Shown: in pieces, positions 8,374 to 17,337 of the stretch
Numbering within the stretch: the first letter of the stretch is position 1
Layout: each line of letters begins with the position of its first letter
Origin: Betaproteobacteria bacterium
Lineage (GTDB): Bacteria > Pseudomonadota > Gammaproteobacteria > Burkholderiales > Rhodocyclaceae
DNA: 64,000 nt
Reading direction: 5' to 3'
NCBI GenBank assembly: GCA_020621865.1
Contig: JAHRYW010000006.1
Coordinates: 1-64,000, forward strand
The notes under the pieces: generated by a model
Databases searched by the model: none
Seen by the model: the letters and a program-made list of their open reading frames with translations, nothing else
Told to the model about the DNA's origin: nothing
Translations under genes and position numbers: made by a program

Positions 8374-8844
8374 TCAGGCCTCGCCCACCGGCAAGGCGTT
8401 GCGGTCCACCACCTTGCGCAGCACGAAGCTGGAATGCACGCCGGTCACGCCGGGAATGCGCGTGATGCGGTTGAGCAGCAACTCCTGGTAACCATCCATG
8501 TCGCGGACCACCACCTTCAGCTGGTAATCGGCATCCTGGCCGGTAATCAGAAGGCATTCGAGCACTTCGGGAATATCGGCGATCTGCGTTTCGAAATTGG
8601 CGAAGCGCTCCGGCGTGTGCTGGTCCATCGAAATGTGGATCAGCGCCATCAGCGTCAGGCCGAGCTTCTTGGCATCCAGATGTGCCCGGTAACCGGCGAT
8701 CAGCCCCGACTCCTCCAGCGTGCGCACCCGGCGCAGGCAGGGCGACGGCGACAGGCCGATGCGGTCGGCCAGATCCTGGTTGCTGATCCGCCCATCGGCC
8801 TGCAGGATGGCGAGAATTTGCCGGTCGTAACGATCAATCTGCAT
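8374..8844 (-). CDS. Lrp/AsnC family transcriptional regulator
   Basis: This 156-residue regulator begins at ATG 8842-8844 (MQIDRYDRQILAIL), the family's normal N-terminus; a longer frame upstream has no family similarity. Residues 5-55 form the winged helix-turn-helix (ISNQDLADRIGLSPSPCLRRVRTLEESGLI). The C-terminal RAM ligand-binding domain follows (ALIHISMDQHTPERF..., VLECLLITGQDADYQLKVVVRDMDGYQELL). It is divergent from leuA across an AT-rich 132-base gap, so it may regulate leuA or itself. Its effector is probably an amino acid by family precedent. Confidence 0.93.
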   Translation of the reverse strand: MQIDRYDRQILAILQADGRISNQDLADRIGLSPSPCLRRVRTLEESGLIAGYRAHLDAKKLGLTLMALIHISMDQHTPERFANFETQIADIPEVLECLLITGQDADYQLKVVVRDMDGYQELLLNRITRIPGVTGVHSSFVLRKVVDRNALPVGEA

Positions 8845-8976
8845 TAAATATCCGCTAAATTTAATTTCACGCAATTTTCTGCCAATCATACGCCAAACAA
8901 GGCATCAATACGCAAGCACCTGCGGGCTACTTTCGCCTAATATTTCGCCATCGCAAAACATTTTCCGGAGCTTGCC

Positions 8977-10665
8977 ATGATCACCAACCCCGCCTGCAAA
9001 TACACCGCCTTCCCGCCGGTCCAACTCGTCGACCGCCAATGGCCAAGCCGTGTCATCGATAAGGCGCCGATCTGGATGAGTACCGATCTCCGCGACGGCA
9101 ACCAGTCGCTTTTCGAGCCGATGAACGCCGAGAAGAAGATGCGCATGTTCAAGATGCTCTGCGACATCGGCTTCAAGCAGATCGAAGTCGCCTTCCCGTC
9201 GGCGTCCGAAACCGAGTTCGGCTTCGTCCGCGAGCTCATCGAAGGCGGCCACATTCCCGACGACGTCACCATCGAAGTCCTCACCCAGGCCCGCGAACAC
9301 CTCGTCCGCCGCACCTTCGAATCGCTCAAGGGTGCCAAGAAGGCCATCGTCCACGTCTATAACGCCACCTGCAAGACCTTCCGCGACAACGTTTTCGGCA
9401 TGAGCAAGGCCGAGGTCGTGCAGATGGCCGTCGATGCCGTCAAGCTCATCCGCGCCCAGGCCGAAGCGATGCCGGAAACCGAGATCACCCTCGAATACAG
9501 CCCGGAACTCTTCACCGCCACCGAACTCGATTTCGCCAAGGAAGTCTGCGACGCCGTCACTGCCGCCTGGGGCGCCACGCCGCAGCGCAAGGTCATCCTC
9601 AACCTCCCGACCACGGTCGAGATCGCCACGCCCAACATCTACGCCGACCAGATCGAATGGATGCACCGCAACCTTGAGCGCCGCGACAGCGTGATCATCA
9701 GCCTCCACCCGCACAACGACCGCGGCACCGCCGTCGCCGCCGCCGAAATGGGTTTGATGGCCGGCGCCGACCGCGTCGAGGGCTGCCTCTTCGGCAACGG
9801 CGAGCGCACCGGCAACGTCGACCTCGTCACCCTCGCCCTCAACATGTACACCCAGGGCGTCCATCCCGGCCTCGATTTCTCGGACATCAACGCCGTCGCC
9901 CGGACTTTCGAACACTGCAACCAGCTCCCCATCCACCCGCGCCACCCGTACGTGGGGGATCTCGTGTTCACGGCCTTCTCCGGCTCTCACCAGGATGCCA
10001 TCAAGAAGGGGTTCTCGGCTCAAAAGGCCGACGAGCAATGGTCAGTGCCCTACCTCCCGATCGACCCGGCCGACGTCGGCCGCAGCTACGACTCGGTGAT
10101 CCGCGTCAACAGCCAGTCGGGCAAGGGCGGCATCGCCTACCTGATGGAAGCCGAGCACGGCGTGGTCATGCCGCGCCGCCTCCAGGTCGAGTTCTCCGGC
10201 GTCGTCCAGCAGCATACCGACGCCCATGGCGGCGAAGTGAGCGCTGACGACATCTGGAATCTCTTCAGCCAGGCCTATCTCGACAAGACAGCGCCGGTCC
10301 GCTACCGCGAGCACCACCTGTTCGAGCACGGCACGGCGCAAGGCATCCGCCTCTCGGTCGACATCGACGGCACGCCGCATATCCTGAGCGGCGAAGGCAA
10401 CGGCCCGATCAACGCCGCCATGCACGCCCTCGAATCGGCCGGCATCAAGGTCCAGGTACGCAGCTACGAGGAGCGCTCGATGGTGCCGATGGGCGAAGAC
10501 GGCAACGCCCGCGCCTGCGCCTTCGTCGAAATGGCGGCCAGCGGCCAGGGCGAAACCTTCGGCGTCGGCATCGACAGCAACATCGTCACCGCCTCGATCA
10601 AGGCCATCATCAGCGGCATCAACCGCCTCGGCGCCGCCCAGGCCGGTCGCCAGCAGGCCGCCTGA
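8977..10665 (+). CDS. leuA: 2-isopropylmalate synthase, long form
   Basis: This 562-residue enzyme condenses acetyl-CoA with 2-oxoisovalerate, the first committed step of leucine synthesis. The N-terminal TIM barrel has the HMGL-type catalytic motif DLRDGNQS (37-44) and the metal-binding HPHNDRGT with [22 protein letters not shown] downstream. The C-terminal ~130 residues form the LeuA dimer domain for leucine feedback ([20 protein letters not shown]). The N-terminus starting before [18 protein letters not shown] and the total length mark the actinobacterial-like long form also found in some betaproteobacteria. CCGGAG precedes the ATG. Confidence 0.95.
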   Translation: MITNPACKYTAFPPVQLVDRQWPSRVIDKAPIWMSTDLRDGNQSLFEPMNAEKKMRMFKMLCDIGFKQIEVAFPSASETEFGFVRELIEGGHIPDDVTIEVLTQAREHLVRRTFESLKGAKKAIVHVYNATCKTFRDNVFGMSKAEVVQMAVDAVKLIRAQAEAMPETEITLEYSPELFTATELDFAKEVCDAVTAAWGATPQRKVILNLPTTVEIATPNIYADQIEWMHRNLERRDSVIISLHPHNDRGTAVAAAEMGLMAGADRVEGCLFGNGERTGNVDLVTLALNMYTQGVHPGLDFSDINAVARTFEHCNQLPIHPRHPYVGDLVFTAFSGSHQDAIKKGFSAQKADEQWSVPYLPIDPADVGRSYDSVIRVNSQSGKGGIAYLMEAEHGVVMPRRLQVEFSGVVQQHTDAHGGEVSADDIWNLFSQAYLDKTAPVRYREHHLFEHGTAQGIRLSVDIDGTPHILSGEGNGPINAAMHALESAGIKVQVRSYEERSMVPMGEDGNARACAFVEMAASGQGETFGVGIDSNIVTASIKAIISGINRLGAAQAGRQQAA

Positions 10666-10672
10666 GCCCCGC

Positions 10673-10704
10673 CAATCCCTTGCCAGAACATCGGCAAGGG
10701 ATTG
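10673..10704 (+). terminator. Hairpin after leuA
   Basis: CAATCCCTTGCC (10673-10684) and GGCAAGGGATTG (10693-10704) form a perfect 12-bp stem with an eight-base loop, seven bases after the leuA stop. It is followed by AATTTC rather than a clean T run, so termination may be weak or the hairpin may protect the mRNA. Confidence 0.6.
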
Positions 10705-10722
10705 AATTTCATGATATTTTTC

Positions 10723-10751
10723 TTGCTTTTCAAGCGTGCGGCGCGTAAGAT
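10723..10751 (+). promoter_or_regulatory. Sigma-70-like promoter for the transglutaminase gene
   Basis: TTGCTT (10723-10728) and TAAGAT (10746-10751) stand 17 bases apart, between the leuA hairpin and the transglutaminase gene. The leader to the ATG at 10948 would be about 190 bases. I see no other strong structure in that leader. Confidence 0.6.
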
Positions 10752-10947
10752 GCTCCCAGCCTCGCGCCAGATGGTGCCGGCCTCTTCGTTCTGCCCCGCG
10801 TAAATGCTGTCCCCCTGCCGCCCCTTCGCCCCGCGAACCGCCGGCACACCGAACTGAACATTTCCCCGTCGCAAAGCGCCGTTTCATTGCTCGTCCGAGC
10901 GCTTCCGGCTTGTCCGGGCTTTCGGGCGGCGTCAACCTGGGGAATTC

Positions 10948-11826
10948 ATGGTCCGCATCCAGTTCGCTATTGACCTGCACTACGAACTGAATTTTCCGGG
11001 CGCCGATTTCGTTTTCAACATCCACGCTGCACAAACTGACAGTCAGCACATCGTCAGCGAGCGCCTGCTGGTCAGCCAGCCGGTGCCGACGACGATCCAG
11101 GCCGACCCGGCGACGCACGCCCGTTTTCTGCGGCTGACCGCCGCGCCCGGTCCGCTGCACGTCAGCTATCAGGCGCTGGTCGATATCGACCATCACCTCG
11201 GCAACCCCGACCTGATCGAGGAAACGCCGGTCGCCAGGCTGCCGCTGTCGGCACTGAGCTACATCTACCCCAGCCGCTACTGTCAGTCGGACCGCCTTGC
11301 CGTCCTGGCGATGAGCGAATTCGGCCACCTGCCCAAGGGCTACCGCCGCGTCGAGGCGATCCGCAACTGGGTCAACCAGCACGTCGCCTTCCGCAGCAAC
11401 ACCAGCAGCTCGACCACCTCGGCCCTCGACACGGTGACCGACCGCGTCGGCGTCTGCCGCGACTTCGCCCACCTGATGATCGCCATCTGCCGGGCGCTGA
11501 GCATCCCTGCCCGGTTTACCACCGGCATCGACTACGGCGCCGACCCGGCGCTCGGGCCGACCGACTTCCATGCCTACGTCGAGGTCTTCCTCGGCGGCCG
11601 CTGGTACCTGTTCGACCCGTCCGGCACCGCCATCCCGATGGGCTTCGTCCGCCTCGGCACCGGCCGCGATGCCGCCGATGTCTCCTATGCCACGATCTTC
11701 GGCAGCGTCAGTTCGCCGCCGCCGATGATTTCCGTCACCGCCCTCAGCGAACCCGGTCAGCCGTGGGAAATCCCCCACCACCGACCGGAAGCGATATCGA
11801 CCGATGCGTCGGTCGCCCCCCTCTGA
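10948..11826 (+). CDS. Transglutaminase-like cysteine protease family protein
   Basis: This 292-residue cytoplasmic protein (no signal peptide) carries the transglutaminase-like papain-fold domain with the full catalytic triad: Cys170 in GVCRDFAH, His208 in FHAYVEV and Asp223 in FDPSG. The N-terminal ~110 residues form the beta-rich domain that usually precedes it. Bacterial relatives are thought to be peptidases or amidases rather than cross-linkers; the substrate is unknown. GGGGAATTC lies immediately before the ATG. Downstream, infA follows with 30 bases between. Confidence 0.88.
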   Translation: MVRIQFAIDLHYELNFPGADFVFNIHAAQTDSQHIVSERLLVSQPVPTTIQADPATHARFLRLTAAPGPLHVSYQALVDIDHHLGNPDLIEETPVARLPLSALSYIYPSRYCQSDRLAVLAMSEFGHLPKGYRRVEAIRNWVNQHVAFRSNTSSSTTSALDTVTDRVGVCRDFAHLMIAICRALSIPARFTTGIDYGADPALGPTDFHAYVEVFLGGRWYLFDPSGTAIPMGFVRLGTGRDAADVSYATIFGSVSSPPPMISVTALSEPGQPWEIPHHRPEAISTDASVAPL

Positions 11827-11856
11827 ACCCCTTTTTTCACATTATTGGAGAAACCA

Positions 11857-12117
11857 TTGGCCAAAGAAGAACTGCTTGAAATGAACGGTGTCGTCAACGA
11901 CGTCCTCCCCGACGGCCGTTTCCGCGTCGAACTCGAAAACGGTCACTCGATGATCGCCTACACCGCTGGCAAGATGAAGAAGCACCACATCCGCATCCTG
12001 CTCGGCGACAAGGTCACGCTGGAACTGTCGCCCTACGACCTGACCAAGGGTCGCATCACCTTCCGCCACATCGAAACGCGCGGCACGCCGGCCCCGCAGC
12101 AGCGTCGCCGCTACTAA
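11857..12117 (+). CDS. infA: Translation initiation factor IF-1
   Basis: This 86-residue OB-fold protein binds the ribosomal A site during initiation. The sequence [39 protein letters not shown] is the second, betaproteobacterial IF-1 type, which is longer than the standard 72-residue form and has a basic tail PQQRRRY. Translation probably starts at TTG 11857-11859, giving the family N-terminus MAKEE with GGAG four bases upstream; no ATG is available. A TTG start suggests restrained expression. The primary infA of the ribosomal operon is not in this window. Confidence 0.93.
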   Translation: MAKEELLEMNGVVNDVLPDGRFRVELENGHSMIAYTAGKMKKHHIRILLGDKVTLELSPYDLTKGRITFRHIETRGTPAPQQRRRY

Positions 12118-12893
12118 GACGCGGTATTGCGCCGCCCCGGGCGGAACTGCCAGGTATCTTCGTAATACGCCAGGTCCTCGCTGTCCGGCGTGACACCGGG
12201 GATGCCGAGCAGCGGCAAAGGCGAGAAGTCGCGCGGTCGGGCGTATTGGCCGCTTTTCAATTTGGCCGAAAAAATGCCATCGACCGTAGCATTCAGCGCC
12301 CTGGCCTCCAGCGCCAGCCATGCCTCGGGTATTTCGCAGAGGATCGCCTTGGCGGTCAGTCCGCGAAACGGCTTCAGCAACTGCTCGTAGGTGGCGTGGC
12401 CGAAGATGACGAAGCGCATGCAGCGCTTCACGTCATCGCGCCGCTCGACGAACAACTCCTGCCAACGAAAACCGCGCAACAGCTCTAGCAGTTCCGGCTG
12501 CGTGGATAGCACGCCGATACCGCATTCGTCGAAATGGGTCAGCGCGTCGCGGGCCATGCCGCGCTCTGCGCCGGGCGCCTGCATGGCGCGCATGTGAGCG
12601 GCGCTGACGGCGATCTTGGTCTGTGGAAAACTCAGCCAGACCAGCGCGTTGAAGAAATCGTGCCAGTTATCGGGCCGGGTTTCGACCTCGCCGCTGTCCC
12701 AGATCCGGCATTCGTAAACCAGGCCGTCCGGGCGCGGCGGCACGAAGCGCACCCGCTGGCCGTTTTCGGTATGAATCGGGAACTGCTCGGCCAGTTCGGC
12801 CACCGCCTGCGCATCGGGCCGTGGCGGCAGGCGGTCCAGCCAGTGGCGCAGCGGATCGAACAGCGGCGCCGCGTACAACTCGCCGGCACTCAC
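12114..12893 (-). CDS. DUF3025 domain-containing protein
   Basis: This 259-residue protein matches the DUF3025 family by [17 protein letters not shown] (about residues 77-93) and [16 protein letters not shown]. Function is unknown. It has no signal peptide. It overlaps the convergent infA stop by 4 bases and its start overlaps the upstream lipoprotein gene by 4 bases, so it is probably translated from the same mRNA as that gene. A repeat copy at 12253-12294 encodes [14 protein letters not shown] in the C-terminal quarter, in the same frame as the copy in the anti-sigma gene. Confidence 0.85.
   Translation of the reverse strand: MSAGELYAAPLFDPLRHWLDRLPPRPDAQAVAELAEQFPIHTENGQRVRFVPPRPDGLVYECRIWDSGEVETRPDNWHDFFNALVWLSFPQTKIAVSAAHMRAMQAPGAERGMARDALTHFDECGIGVLSTQPELLELLRGFRWQELFVERRDDVKRCMRFVIFGHATYEQLLKPFRGLTAKAILCEIPEAWLALEARALNATVDGIFSAKLKSGQYARPRDFSPLPLLGIPGVTPDSEDLAYYEDTWQFRPGRRNTAS
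12253..12294 (-). repeat. Dispersed 43-bp element, copy 3 (inside DUF3025 gene)
   Basis: Minus strand: GAATGCTACGGTC, GATGGC, T-tract ATTTTTT, CGGCC, AAATTGAAAAG. Sense to the gene, coding [14 protein letters not shown]. Confidence 0.9.
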
Positions 12894-13327
12894 TCCTCGG
12901 CCGCCGCCGCGTCCTTCTCTTCCTTGACGAAGACCAGCTCGCCCTTCTTGATGCGGAAGGTGCCCATCAACTGGCCCATGCCTTCCGGCGGCTCGCTGTC
13001 CATCTTGGCAAAGCTCTCACAGGTCTGCGTCTCGGTCGCGAACATCCGTTTGCCGACCTTGACGATGAAGGCGCCGGACGGCACCTGGTAGACCTCGACG
13101 CGCGTCTTCTCGGTGCCCGTCCCCAGGTTGTGCCGGCGCAGGCAGGCCGGCATCCGCGAGACGACCAGGTAGAGATTGACCTTCGGGTCCCACGGGTAGG
13201 GCTGCTCGCGGATCAGCGACAGCACATGCTCGCGGGTGCCGTCGATTTCATACGTCGCGCCGTCGTTGATGCAGGCTGTCAGCAGCGGCGCGGCCAGCAG
13301 CGGCAAGAGGAGGTGACGCAGACGCAT
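12890..13327 (-). CDS. Small secreted lipoprotein of unknown function
   Basis: This 145-residue protein has a short signal peptide with lipobox LLTAC (Cys19). The mature part is about 125 residues with two further cysteines (in ACLRRH and QTCESF) that could form a disulfide, and it ends in a charged [11 protein letters not shown] tail. I do not recognise a family. It lies between pyrC and the DUF3025 gene on the same strand, 11 bases after the pyrC stop, so the three are probably one operon. Confidence 0.75.
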   Translation of the reverse strand: MRLRHLLLPLLAAPLLTACINDGATYEIDGTREHVLSLIREQPYPWDPKVNLYLVVSRMPACLRRHNLGTGTEKTRVEVYQVPSGAFIVKVGKRMFATETQTCESFAKMDSEPPEGMGQLMGTFRIKKGELVFVKEEKDAAAAEE

Positions 13328-13338
13328 AATGGTTTTCC

Positions 13339-14370
13339 TCAGAGCATTTTCCAGGACAGGGTTTCGCCGGCGCGCAGCGGAACGATGGTGTCGGTGCTGA
13401 TGTACGGGTAGTCGGCCGGCACCGTCCAGCTTTCCTTGGCCAGCGTCACCGTGCCGCGGTTGCGCGGCAGGCCATACCAGTCCGGGCCGTGTAAGCTGGC
13501 GAAGGCTTCCAGCTTGTCGAGCGCCCCGGCCTGCTCGAAGGCTTCGGCGTACAGCTCGATGGCGGCGTAGGCGGTGTAGCAGCCGGCGCAGCCGCAGGCC
13601 GCTTCCTTGGCGCCCCTGGCGTGTGGCGCCGAATCGGTGCCGAGGAAGAATTTCGGATTACCGGAAATCGCCGCGGCGACCAGCGCCTCGCGATGCGTCT
13701 CACGCTTCAAGACCGGCAGGCAATACCAGTGCGGCCGCACGCCGCCCTGGAAGATGGCGTTGCGGTTGTAGAGCAGGTGGTGGGCGGTGATCGTCGCCGC
13801 GACATTGGCCGGCGCAGCGGCCACGAACTCGGCGGCATCCTTGGTCGTGATGTGTTCCATGACCACCTTGAGCTTCGGGAAGCGCTGGATCAGCGGTTCC
13901 AGAACCGTATCGATGAAGACCTTCTCGCGGTCGAACAGGTCGACCGTCTGGTCGGTCACTTCGCCATGGACCAGCAGCGGCAGGCCGACGCGCTCCATTT
14001 CGGCCAGCGTCGCGTCGGCCTTGCGGATGTCGGTCAGGCCGGCGTCGGAATTGGTCGTCGCACCGGCCGGGTAGAGCTTGACCGCCTTGACGAAGCCGGA
14101 AGCGGCGGCCTTGGCGACCTCGGCCGGCGGCGTGTTGTCGGTCAGGTACAGCGTCATCAGCGGCTCGAACGAGGCGCCCGCCGGCAGCGCCGCAACAATG
14201 CGGTCACGGTAGGCGGCCGCTTGCTCGACGGTGGTCACCGGCGGCTTCAGGTTGGGCATGACGATGGCCCGGCCAAATTGGCGGGCGGTGTGGGCGAGCA
14301 CGGAAGCCAGGGCTTCGCCGTCACGCAGGTGGAGATGCCAGTCGTCGGGGCGGGTGATGGTGATCTGCAT
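13339..14370 (-). CDS. pyrC: Dihydroorotase
   Basis: This 343-residue zinc amidohydrolase cyclises carbamoyl aspartate to dihydroorotate in pyrimidine synthesis. Motifs are clear: [10 protein letters not shown] (9-18, the metal-binding HxH), [26 protein letters not shown], and [14 protein letters not shown] with the catalytic aspartate. These and the length mark the class II PyrC type of Proteobacteria. GGGAAATACC precedes the ATG. It probably heads the pyrC-lipoprotein-DUF3025 unit. Confidence 0.97.
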   Translation of the reverse strand: MQITITRPDDWHLHLRDGEALASVLAHTARQFGRAIVMPNLKPPVTTVEQAAAYRDRIVAALPAGASFEPLMTLYLTDNTPPAEVAKAAASGFVKAVKLYPAGATTNSDAGLTDIRKADATLAEMERVGLPLLVHGEVTDQTVDLFDREKVFIDTVLEPLIQRFPKLKVVMEHITTKDAAEFVAAAPANVAATITAHHLLYNRNAIFQGGVRPHWYCLPVLKRETHREALVAAAISGNPKFFLGTDSAPHARGAKEAACGCAGCYTAYAAIELYAEAFEQAGALDKLEAFASLHGPDWYGLPRNRGTVTLAKESWTVPADYPYISTDTIVPLRAGETLSWKML

Positions 14371-14398
14371 GGTATTTCCCGGATTAATTTCCCGAATT

Positions 14399-15235
14399 TT
14401 AACTTTTCAGGGCCAAGGCACGCTCATAAAGTGCGTTTTTTGCCGCGCCGGTGATCTGCGACGCCAGCTTGGCGGCCTGCTTAACTGGCAGACCCTCGGC
14501 CAGCAGCAGCTTGAGGACACGCTCACCTTCGCCGCTGTCGGCATCGGCCGGTGCGCCGGACAGCATCAGCACGAATTCGCCGCGCTGGCGGTTGCTGTCT
14601 TCCTGCAGCCAGGCCAGCGCGCCGCTCAAGGGGCAGGAATGCACGGTTTCGAACAGCTTGGTTAGCTCGCGGGCGATGACCAGCGTCCGCTCGCCGAATA
14701 CGGTGGCCAGGTCGGCAACGGTCTCCAGCACGCGATGTGGCGCTTCGTAGAAAACCAGGGCGCAGGGATAGTCGCGCAATTCTTCCAGTGCCTGCCGGCG
14801 CTGGCCGCCCTTGGACGGCAGGAAGCCGTAGAACAGGAAATGCTCGTCGAGCAGCCCGGACGCGGACAGCGCCGTGGTCGCCGCGCAGGGGCCGGGCAAG
14901 GGGACGACCATGCAGCCGGCGGCGCGCACGGCAGCGACGATGCGGGCGCCGGGGTCGGAAATACCGGGCGTACCGGCGTCGGAAATCAGCGCCACCGCTT
15001 CGCCGACCTGCAGCTTTTCGACGATGCGCGCGGCGGCTTCGTGTTCGTTGTGCTGGTGGGCCGGGATGGTCCGCGCCTGGGCGCCGAGCTGCTTCAACAG
15101 CGGGCCGCTGTGGCGGGTGTCCTCGGCGGCGACCCAGGGGACGGTGCGCAGGATTTCCTCGGCACGCCGGGTCAGGTCGGCGAGATTCCCGAGCGGCGTC
15201 GGGACGACATACAATGCAGCCGATTCTTCTGTCAT
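14399..15235 (-). CDS. rsmI: 16S rRNA (cytidine-1402-2'-O)-methyltransferase
   Basis: This 278-residue tetrapyrrole-methylase-fold enzyme methylates C1402 of 16S rRNA. The start chosen is ATG 15233-15235 ([22 protein letters not shown]). Hallmarks are [32 protein letters not shown] (SAM loop), [17 protein letters not shown], and the C-terminal helix-rich tail. Only ten bases separate its start from that of the divergent yraN, so the two promoters must overlap the coding regions or each other. The rsmI/yraN pairing is a common proteobacterial arrangement. Confidence 0.96.
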   Translation of the reverse strand: MTEESAALYVVPTPLGNLADLTRRAEEILRTVPWVAAEDTRHSGPLLKQLGAQARTIPAHQHNEHEAAARIVEKLQVGEAVALISDAGTPGISDPGARIVAAVRAAGCMVVPLPGPCAATTALSASGLLDEHFLFYGFLPSKGGQRRQALEELRDYPCALVFYEAPHRVLETVADLATVFGERTLVIARELTKLFETVHSCPLSGALAWLQEDSNRQRGEFVLMLSGAPADADSGEGERVLKLLLAEGLPVKQAAKLASQITGAAKNALYERALALKS

Positions 15236-15245
15236 TTTTATCTGT

Positions 15246-15608
15246 ATGCAGGCAAAGGCCAACGATACCACCACCGCTCGCGGCCGCGAAGCTGAAGAAA
15301 GGGCCGCCAAGCATCTTGAATGCTACGGTCAGCGGGTTATTTCGCGCAATTTCAGAATTCGGGGCGGCGAGATCGACCTGATCTGCAGGGATGGCAAGAC
15401 ATTGGTCTTCGTCGAGGTGCGCCAGCGCAGCCGCAGCGACTTCGGTGGCGCCGGCGCCAGCATCACGACCGCCAAGCGCCGGCGCATCGTGCTCGCCGCG
15501 CAGCATTACCTGGCCGGCCAGCCGGCTTGCGACTGCCGTTTCGACTGCGTGTTGATCGACGGCGACAAGCTCGAATGGATCAAGAATGCGTTTGCTGCCG
15601 ACGATTAG
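15246..15608 (+). CDS. yraN: YraN/UPF0102 family nuclease-like protein
   Basis: This 120-residue protein starts at ATG 15246. It has the UPF0102 restriction-endonuclease-like core GGEIDLICRDGKTLVFVEVRQRS (acidic residues of a PD-(D/E)XK fold) and the family RN[FW]R motif before it. The family is linked to Holliday junction-type folds, but its activity is uncertain. A repeat copy (15318-15360) encodes ECYGQRVISRNFRI exactly where relatives carry their conserved xxGYxILxRNxR motif, so protein and DNA constraints overlap there. It is followed by a HIRAN gene that overlaps it by 23 bases. Confidence 0.93.
   Translation: MQAKANDTTTARGREAEERAAKHLECYGQRVISRNFRIRGGEIDLICRDGKTLVFVEVRQRSRSDFGGAGASITTAKRRRIVLAAQHYLAGQPACDCRFDCVLIDGDKLEWIKNAFAADD
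15318..15360 (+). repeat. Dispersed 43-bp element, copy 4 (inside yraN)
   Basis: GAATGCTACGGTC (15318-15330), AGCGGG, TTATTTCGCGC, AATTTCAGAATTC. The A/T tracts are partly replaced to keep the conserved YraN motif. Confidence 0.85.
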
Positions 15609-15951
15609 CCTGCTCTGCTGGCTGAGCGGCGCCCAGGCCGACAGCGTCCGCATGCTGGTGCAAAGTTCGCCGCTGGCCGGCAGCCAGTATTACGCGATGG
15701 AAGCTTTCTGGACCGAGATCAGGGTCGGCGACACGCTGACCCTGGTCCGCGAACCGGACAACAAGCACGACCGCAACGCCATCCGCGTCGACTGGCGCGG
15801 TCACAAGCTGGGCTACGTGCCACGCGCGCAGAACCGGGCGGTCGCCGCGGCGATCGATGCCGGCGACCGCCTGACTGCCCGCGTGTCGTCCCTGAGCGAC
15901 AACAAAAATCCATGGCAGCGCCTGGCATTCGAAGTCTTCGCCGAGCTGTGA
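15586..15951 (+). CDS. Secreted HIRAN-domain protein
   Basis: This 121-residue protein has a predicted signal peptide (MRLLPTISLLCWLSGAQA, cleavage after residue 18), then a HIRAN domain: GSQYYAMEAFWTEIRVGDTL, REPDNKHDRNAIRV and GHKLGYVPRAQNRAVA. HIRAN domains usually bind DNA 3' ends within SWI2/SNF2-type remodelers, so an exported single-domain version is unusual. The start overlaps yraN by 23 bases, indicating translational coupling. Its place between yraN and diaA is conserved-looking context but says little about function. Confidence 0.82.
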   Translation: MRLLPTISLLCWLSGAQADSVRMLVQSSPLAGSQYYAMEAFWTEIRVGDTLTLVREPDNKHDRNAIRVDWRGHKLGYVPRAQNRAVAAAIDAGDRLTARVSSLSDNKNPWQRLAFEVFAEL

Positions 15952-15994
15952 GGTAGAATGGGCTGACTCACATCCCCACAAGCCTTTGAACCAT

Positions 15995-16585
15995 ATGGAT
16001 TTGATCGCCCGCGTTGCCCAGCACTTCGAGGACAGCGCCCAGACCCAACTGAACGCCGTCGAAATGCTGGCCGCCCCCATCGCTGCCGCCATCGAGACGA
16101 TAACCAACAGCCTGATCAACGGCGGCAAGATACTCGCCTGCGGCAACGGCGGCTCGGCCAGCGATGCCCAGCGCTTCGCCGGCAAGCTGATCGGCCGCTT
16201 CGAGGCGGAGCGCCAGGAACTGGCCGCCATCGCGCTGAACGCCGACTGCACGATCCTGACCGCAGTCGCCAACGATTACGCCCTGAGCCAGATATTCTCC
16301 CGCCAGGTGCGCGGCCTCGGCCATGCCGGCGACGTGCTGCTGGCCATTTCGGCGGCCGGCAATGCCAGCAATGTCATCGAGGCGATCAACGCGGCACACG
16401 AACACGACATGCACGTCATCGCGCTGACCGGCAAGGATGGCGGCCAGATCGCCGAAATCCTGCGCGACGACGATATCCACCTCTGCGTACCGGCCGAACG
16501 GACGGCACGTATCCAGGAAACCCACCTGCTCGTGATCCATTGCCTGTGCGATGGGATCGATGCACTTTTACTGGGAGTCGAATGA
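15995..16585 (+). CDS. diaA: SIS-domain protein DiaA/GmhA
   Basis: This 196-residue SIS-fold protein reads as DiaA, which promotes DnaA assembly at the origin, or the related sedoheptulose-7-phosphate isomerase GmhA. Motifs are ILACGNGGSASDAQRFAGKLIGRFEAER, LTAVANDY, RQVRGLGHAGDVLLAISAAGNASN and ALTGKDGG. The yraN-diaA-yraP order, as in E. coli, favours DiaA; betaproteobacterial databases often call it GmhA. I chose ATG 15995 (MDLIARV); a TTG nine bases upstream is possible. Its TGA overlaps the yraP ATG. Confidence 0.88.
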   Translation: MDLIARVAQHFEDSAQTQLNAVEMLAAPIAAAIETITNSLINGGKILACGNGGSASDAQRFAGKLIGRFEAERQELAAIALNADCTILTAVANDYALSQIFSRQVRGLGHAGDVLLAISAAGNASNVIEAINAAHEHDMHVIALTGKDGGQIAEILRDDDIHLCVPAERTARIQETHLLVIHCLCDGIDALLLGVE

Positions 16586-17244
16586 TGCAAAAAGCCAAAC
16601 TCACCCTCGCCGTACTGACCCTCGCCACCGCCCTGCCCATGCTCCAGGGCTGCTTCCCCGCTGTTGTCGGCGGCGCTGCCGTCGGCGTCATGTCGGCCCA
16701 CGACCGCCGCTCGACCGGCACCCAGACCGACGACGAAGCCACCGAATGGAAGGCCAAACTGAAGGTTCCCGATCAATACAAGGAAACCGCGCACGTCAAT
16801 TTCACCTCGTACAACCGCCGCGTGCTGATCACCGGCGAGGTGCCGAACGACGAGGCCAAGGCAGCCATCGAAAGCCAGGTGCGGATGATCGACGGCGTCC
16901 GCGAGGTTTACAACGAAATGGGCATCGGCCCGGTCTCCTCGCTCGGCAGCCGCAGCACCGACTCCTTCATCGACTCCAAGGTCAAGGCCCGGCTGGTCGA
17001 CTCGAACCAGATTTCGGCCAACCACATCAAGGTCGTCACCGAACGCGCCATCGTGCACCTGATGGGCATCGTCAACGACCGCGAAGCCAAGGTTGCCGTC
17101 GGCGTCGCCCGCACCACGTCCGGCGTCAAGAAGGTGGTCAACCTGATGGAAATCGTCAGCGAAGACGACACCCGCCGCATCGACAGCCAGACGCTCGGTT
17201 CACGCAACCCGCCGCCGGCCAACGCGCCGGTCGAGACACGCTGA
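16582..17244 (+). CDS. yraP: BON-domain lipoprotein YraP/DolP
   Basis: This 220-residue outer-membrane lipoprotein has a lipobox LQGC and two BON domains (about residues 68-130 and 142-205; YKETAHVNFTSYNRRVLITGEV and SNQISANHIKVVTERAIVHLMGIV). E. coli DolP (YraP) supports outer-membrane integrity and BAM activity at the division site. Translation is coupled to diaA through an ATGA overlap. The C-terminal tail is Pro/Asn-rich. Length and gene order match the family. Confidence 0.92.
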   Translation: MMQKAKLTLAVLTLATALPMLQGCFPAVVGGAAVGVMSAHDRRSTGTQTDDEATEWKAKLKVPDQYKETAHVNFTSYNRRVLITGEVPNDEAKAAIESQVRMIDGVREVYNEMGIGPVSSLGSRSTDSFIDSKVKARLVDSNQISANHIKVVTERAIVHLMGIVNDREAKVAVGVARTTSGVKKVVNLMEIVSEDDTRRIDSQTLGSRNPPPANAPVETR

Positions 17245-17297
17245 GGATCGTGGCGCGGCGCCGCTAGCCGGGAACATTCCCCGGCGGCGGCAATCTA

Positions 17298-17332
17298 CCC
17301 GGTAAGCGCCCGTCTGACGGGCCAACCGGGAG
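17298..17332 (+). promoter_or_regulatory. Hairpin covering the ribosome binding site of the HExxH gene
   Basis: CCCGGT (17298-17303) pairs with ACCGGG (17325-17330), and inside this GCCCGT (17308-17313) pairs with ACGGGC (17317-17322) around a CTG loop. The right arm contains the GGGAG ribosome binding sequence (17328-17332) that serves the ATG at 17338, so the structure could limit translation. There is no T run, so it is not an obvious terminator for yraP. Confidence 0.45.
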
Positions 17333-17337
17333 AAAGA

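Noticed and set aside
7932-8465. Open frame on the plus strand through the RNase P RNA
   Set aside because: The region is explained by rnpB on the opposite strand, with its -10 box, helix P1 and conserved 3' end. The apparent protein is an accident of GC-rich RNA sequence.
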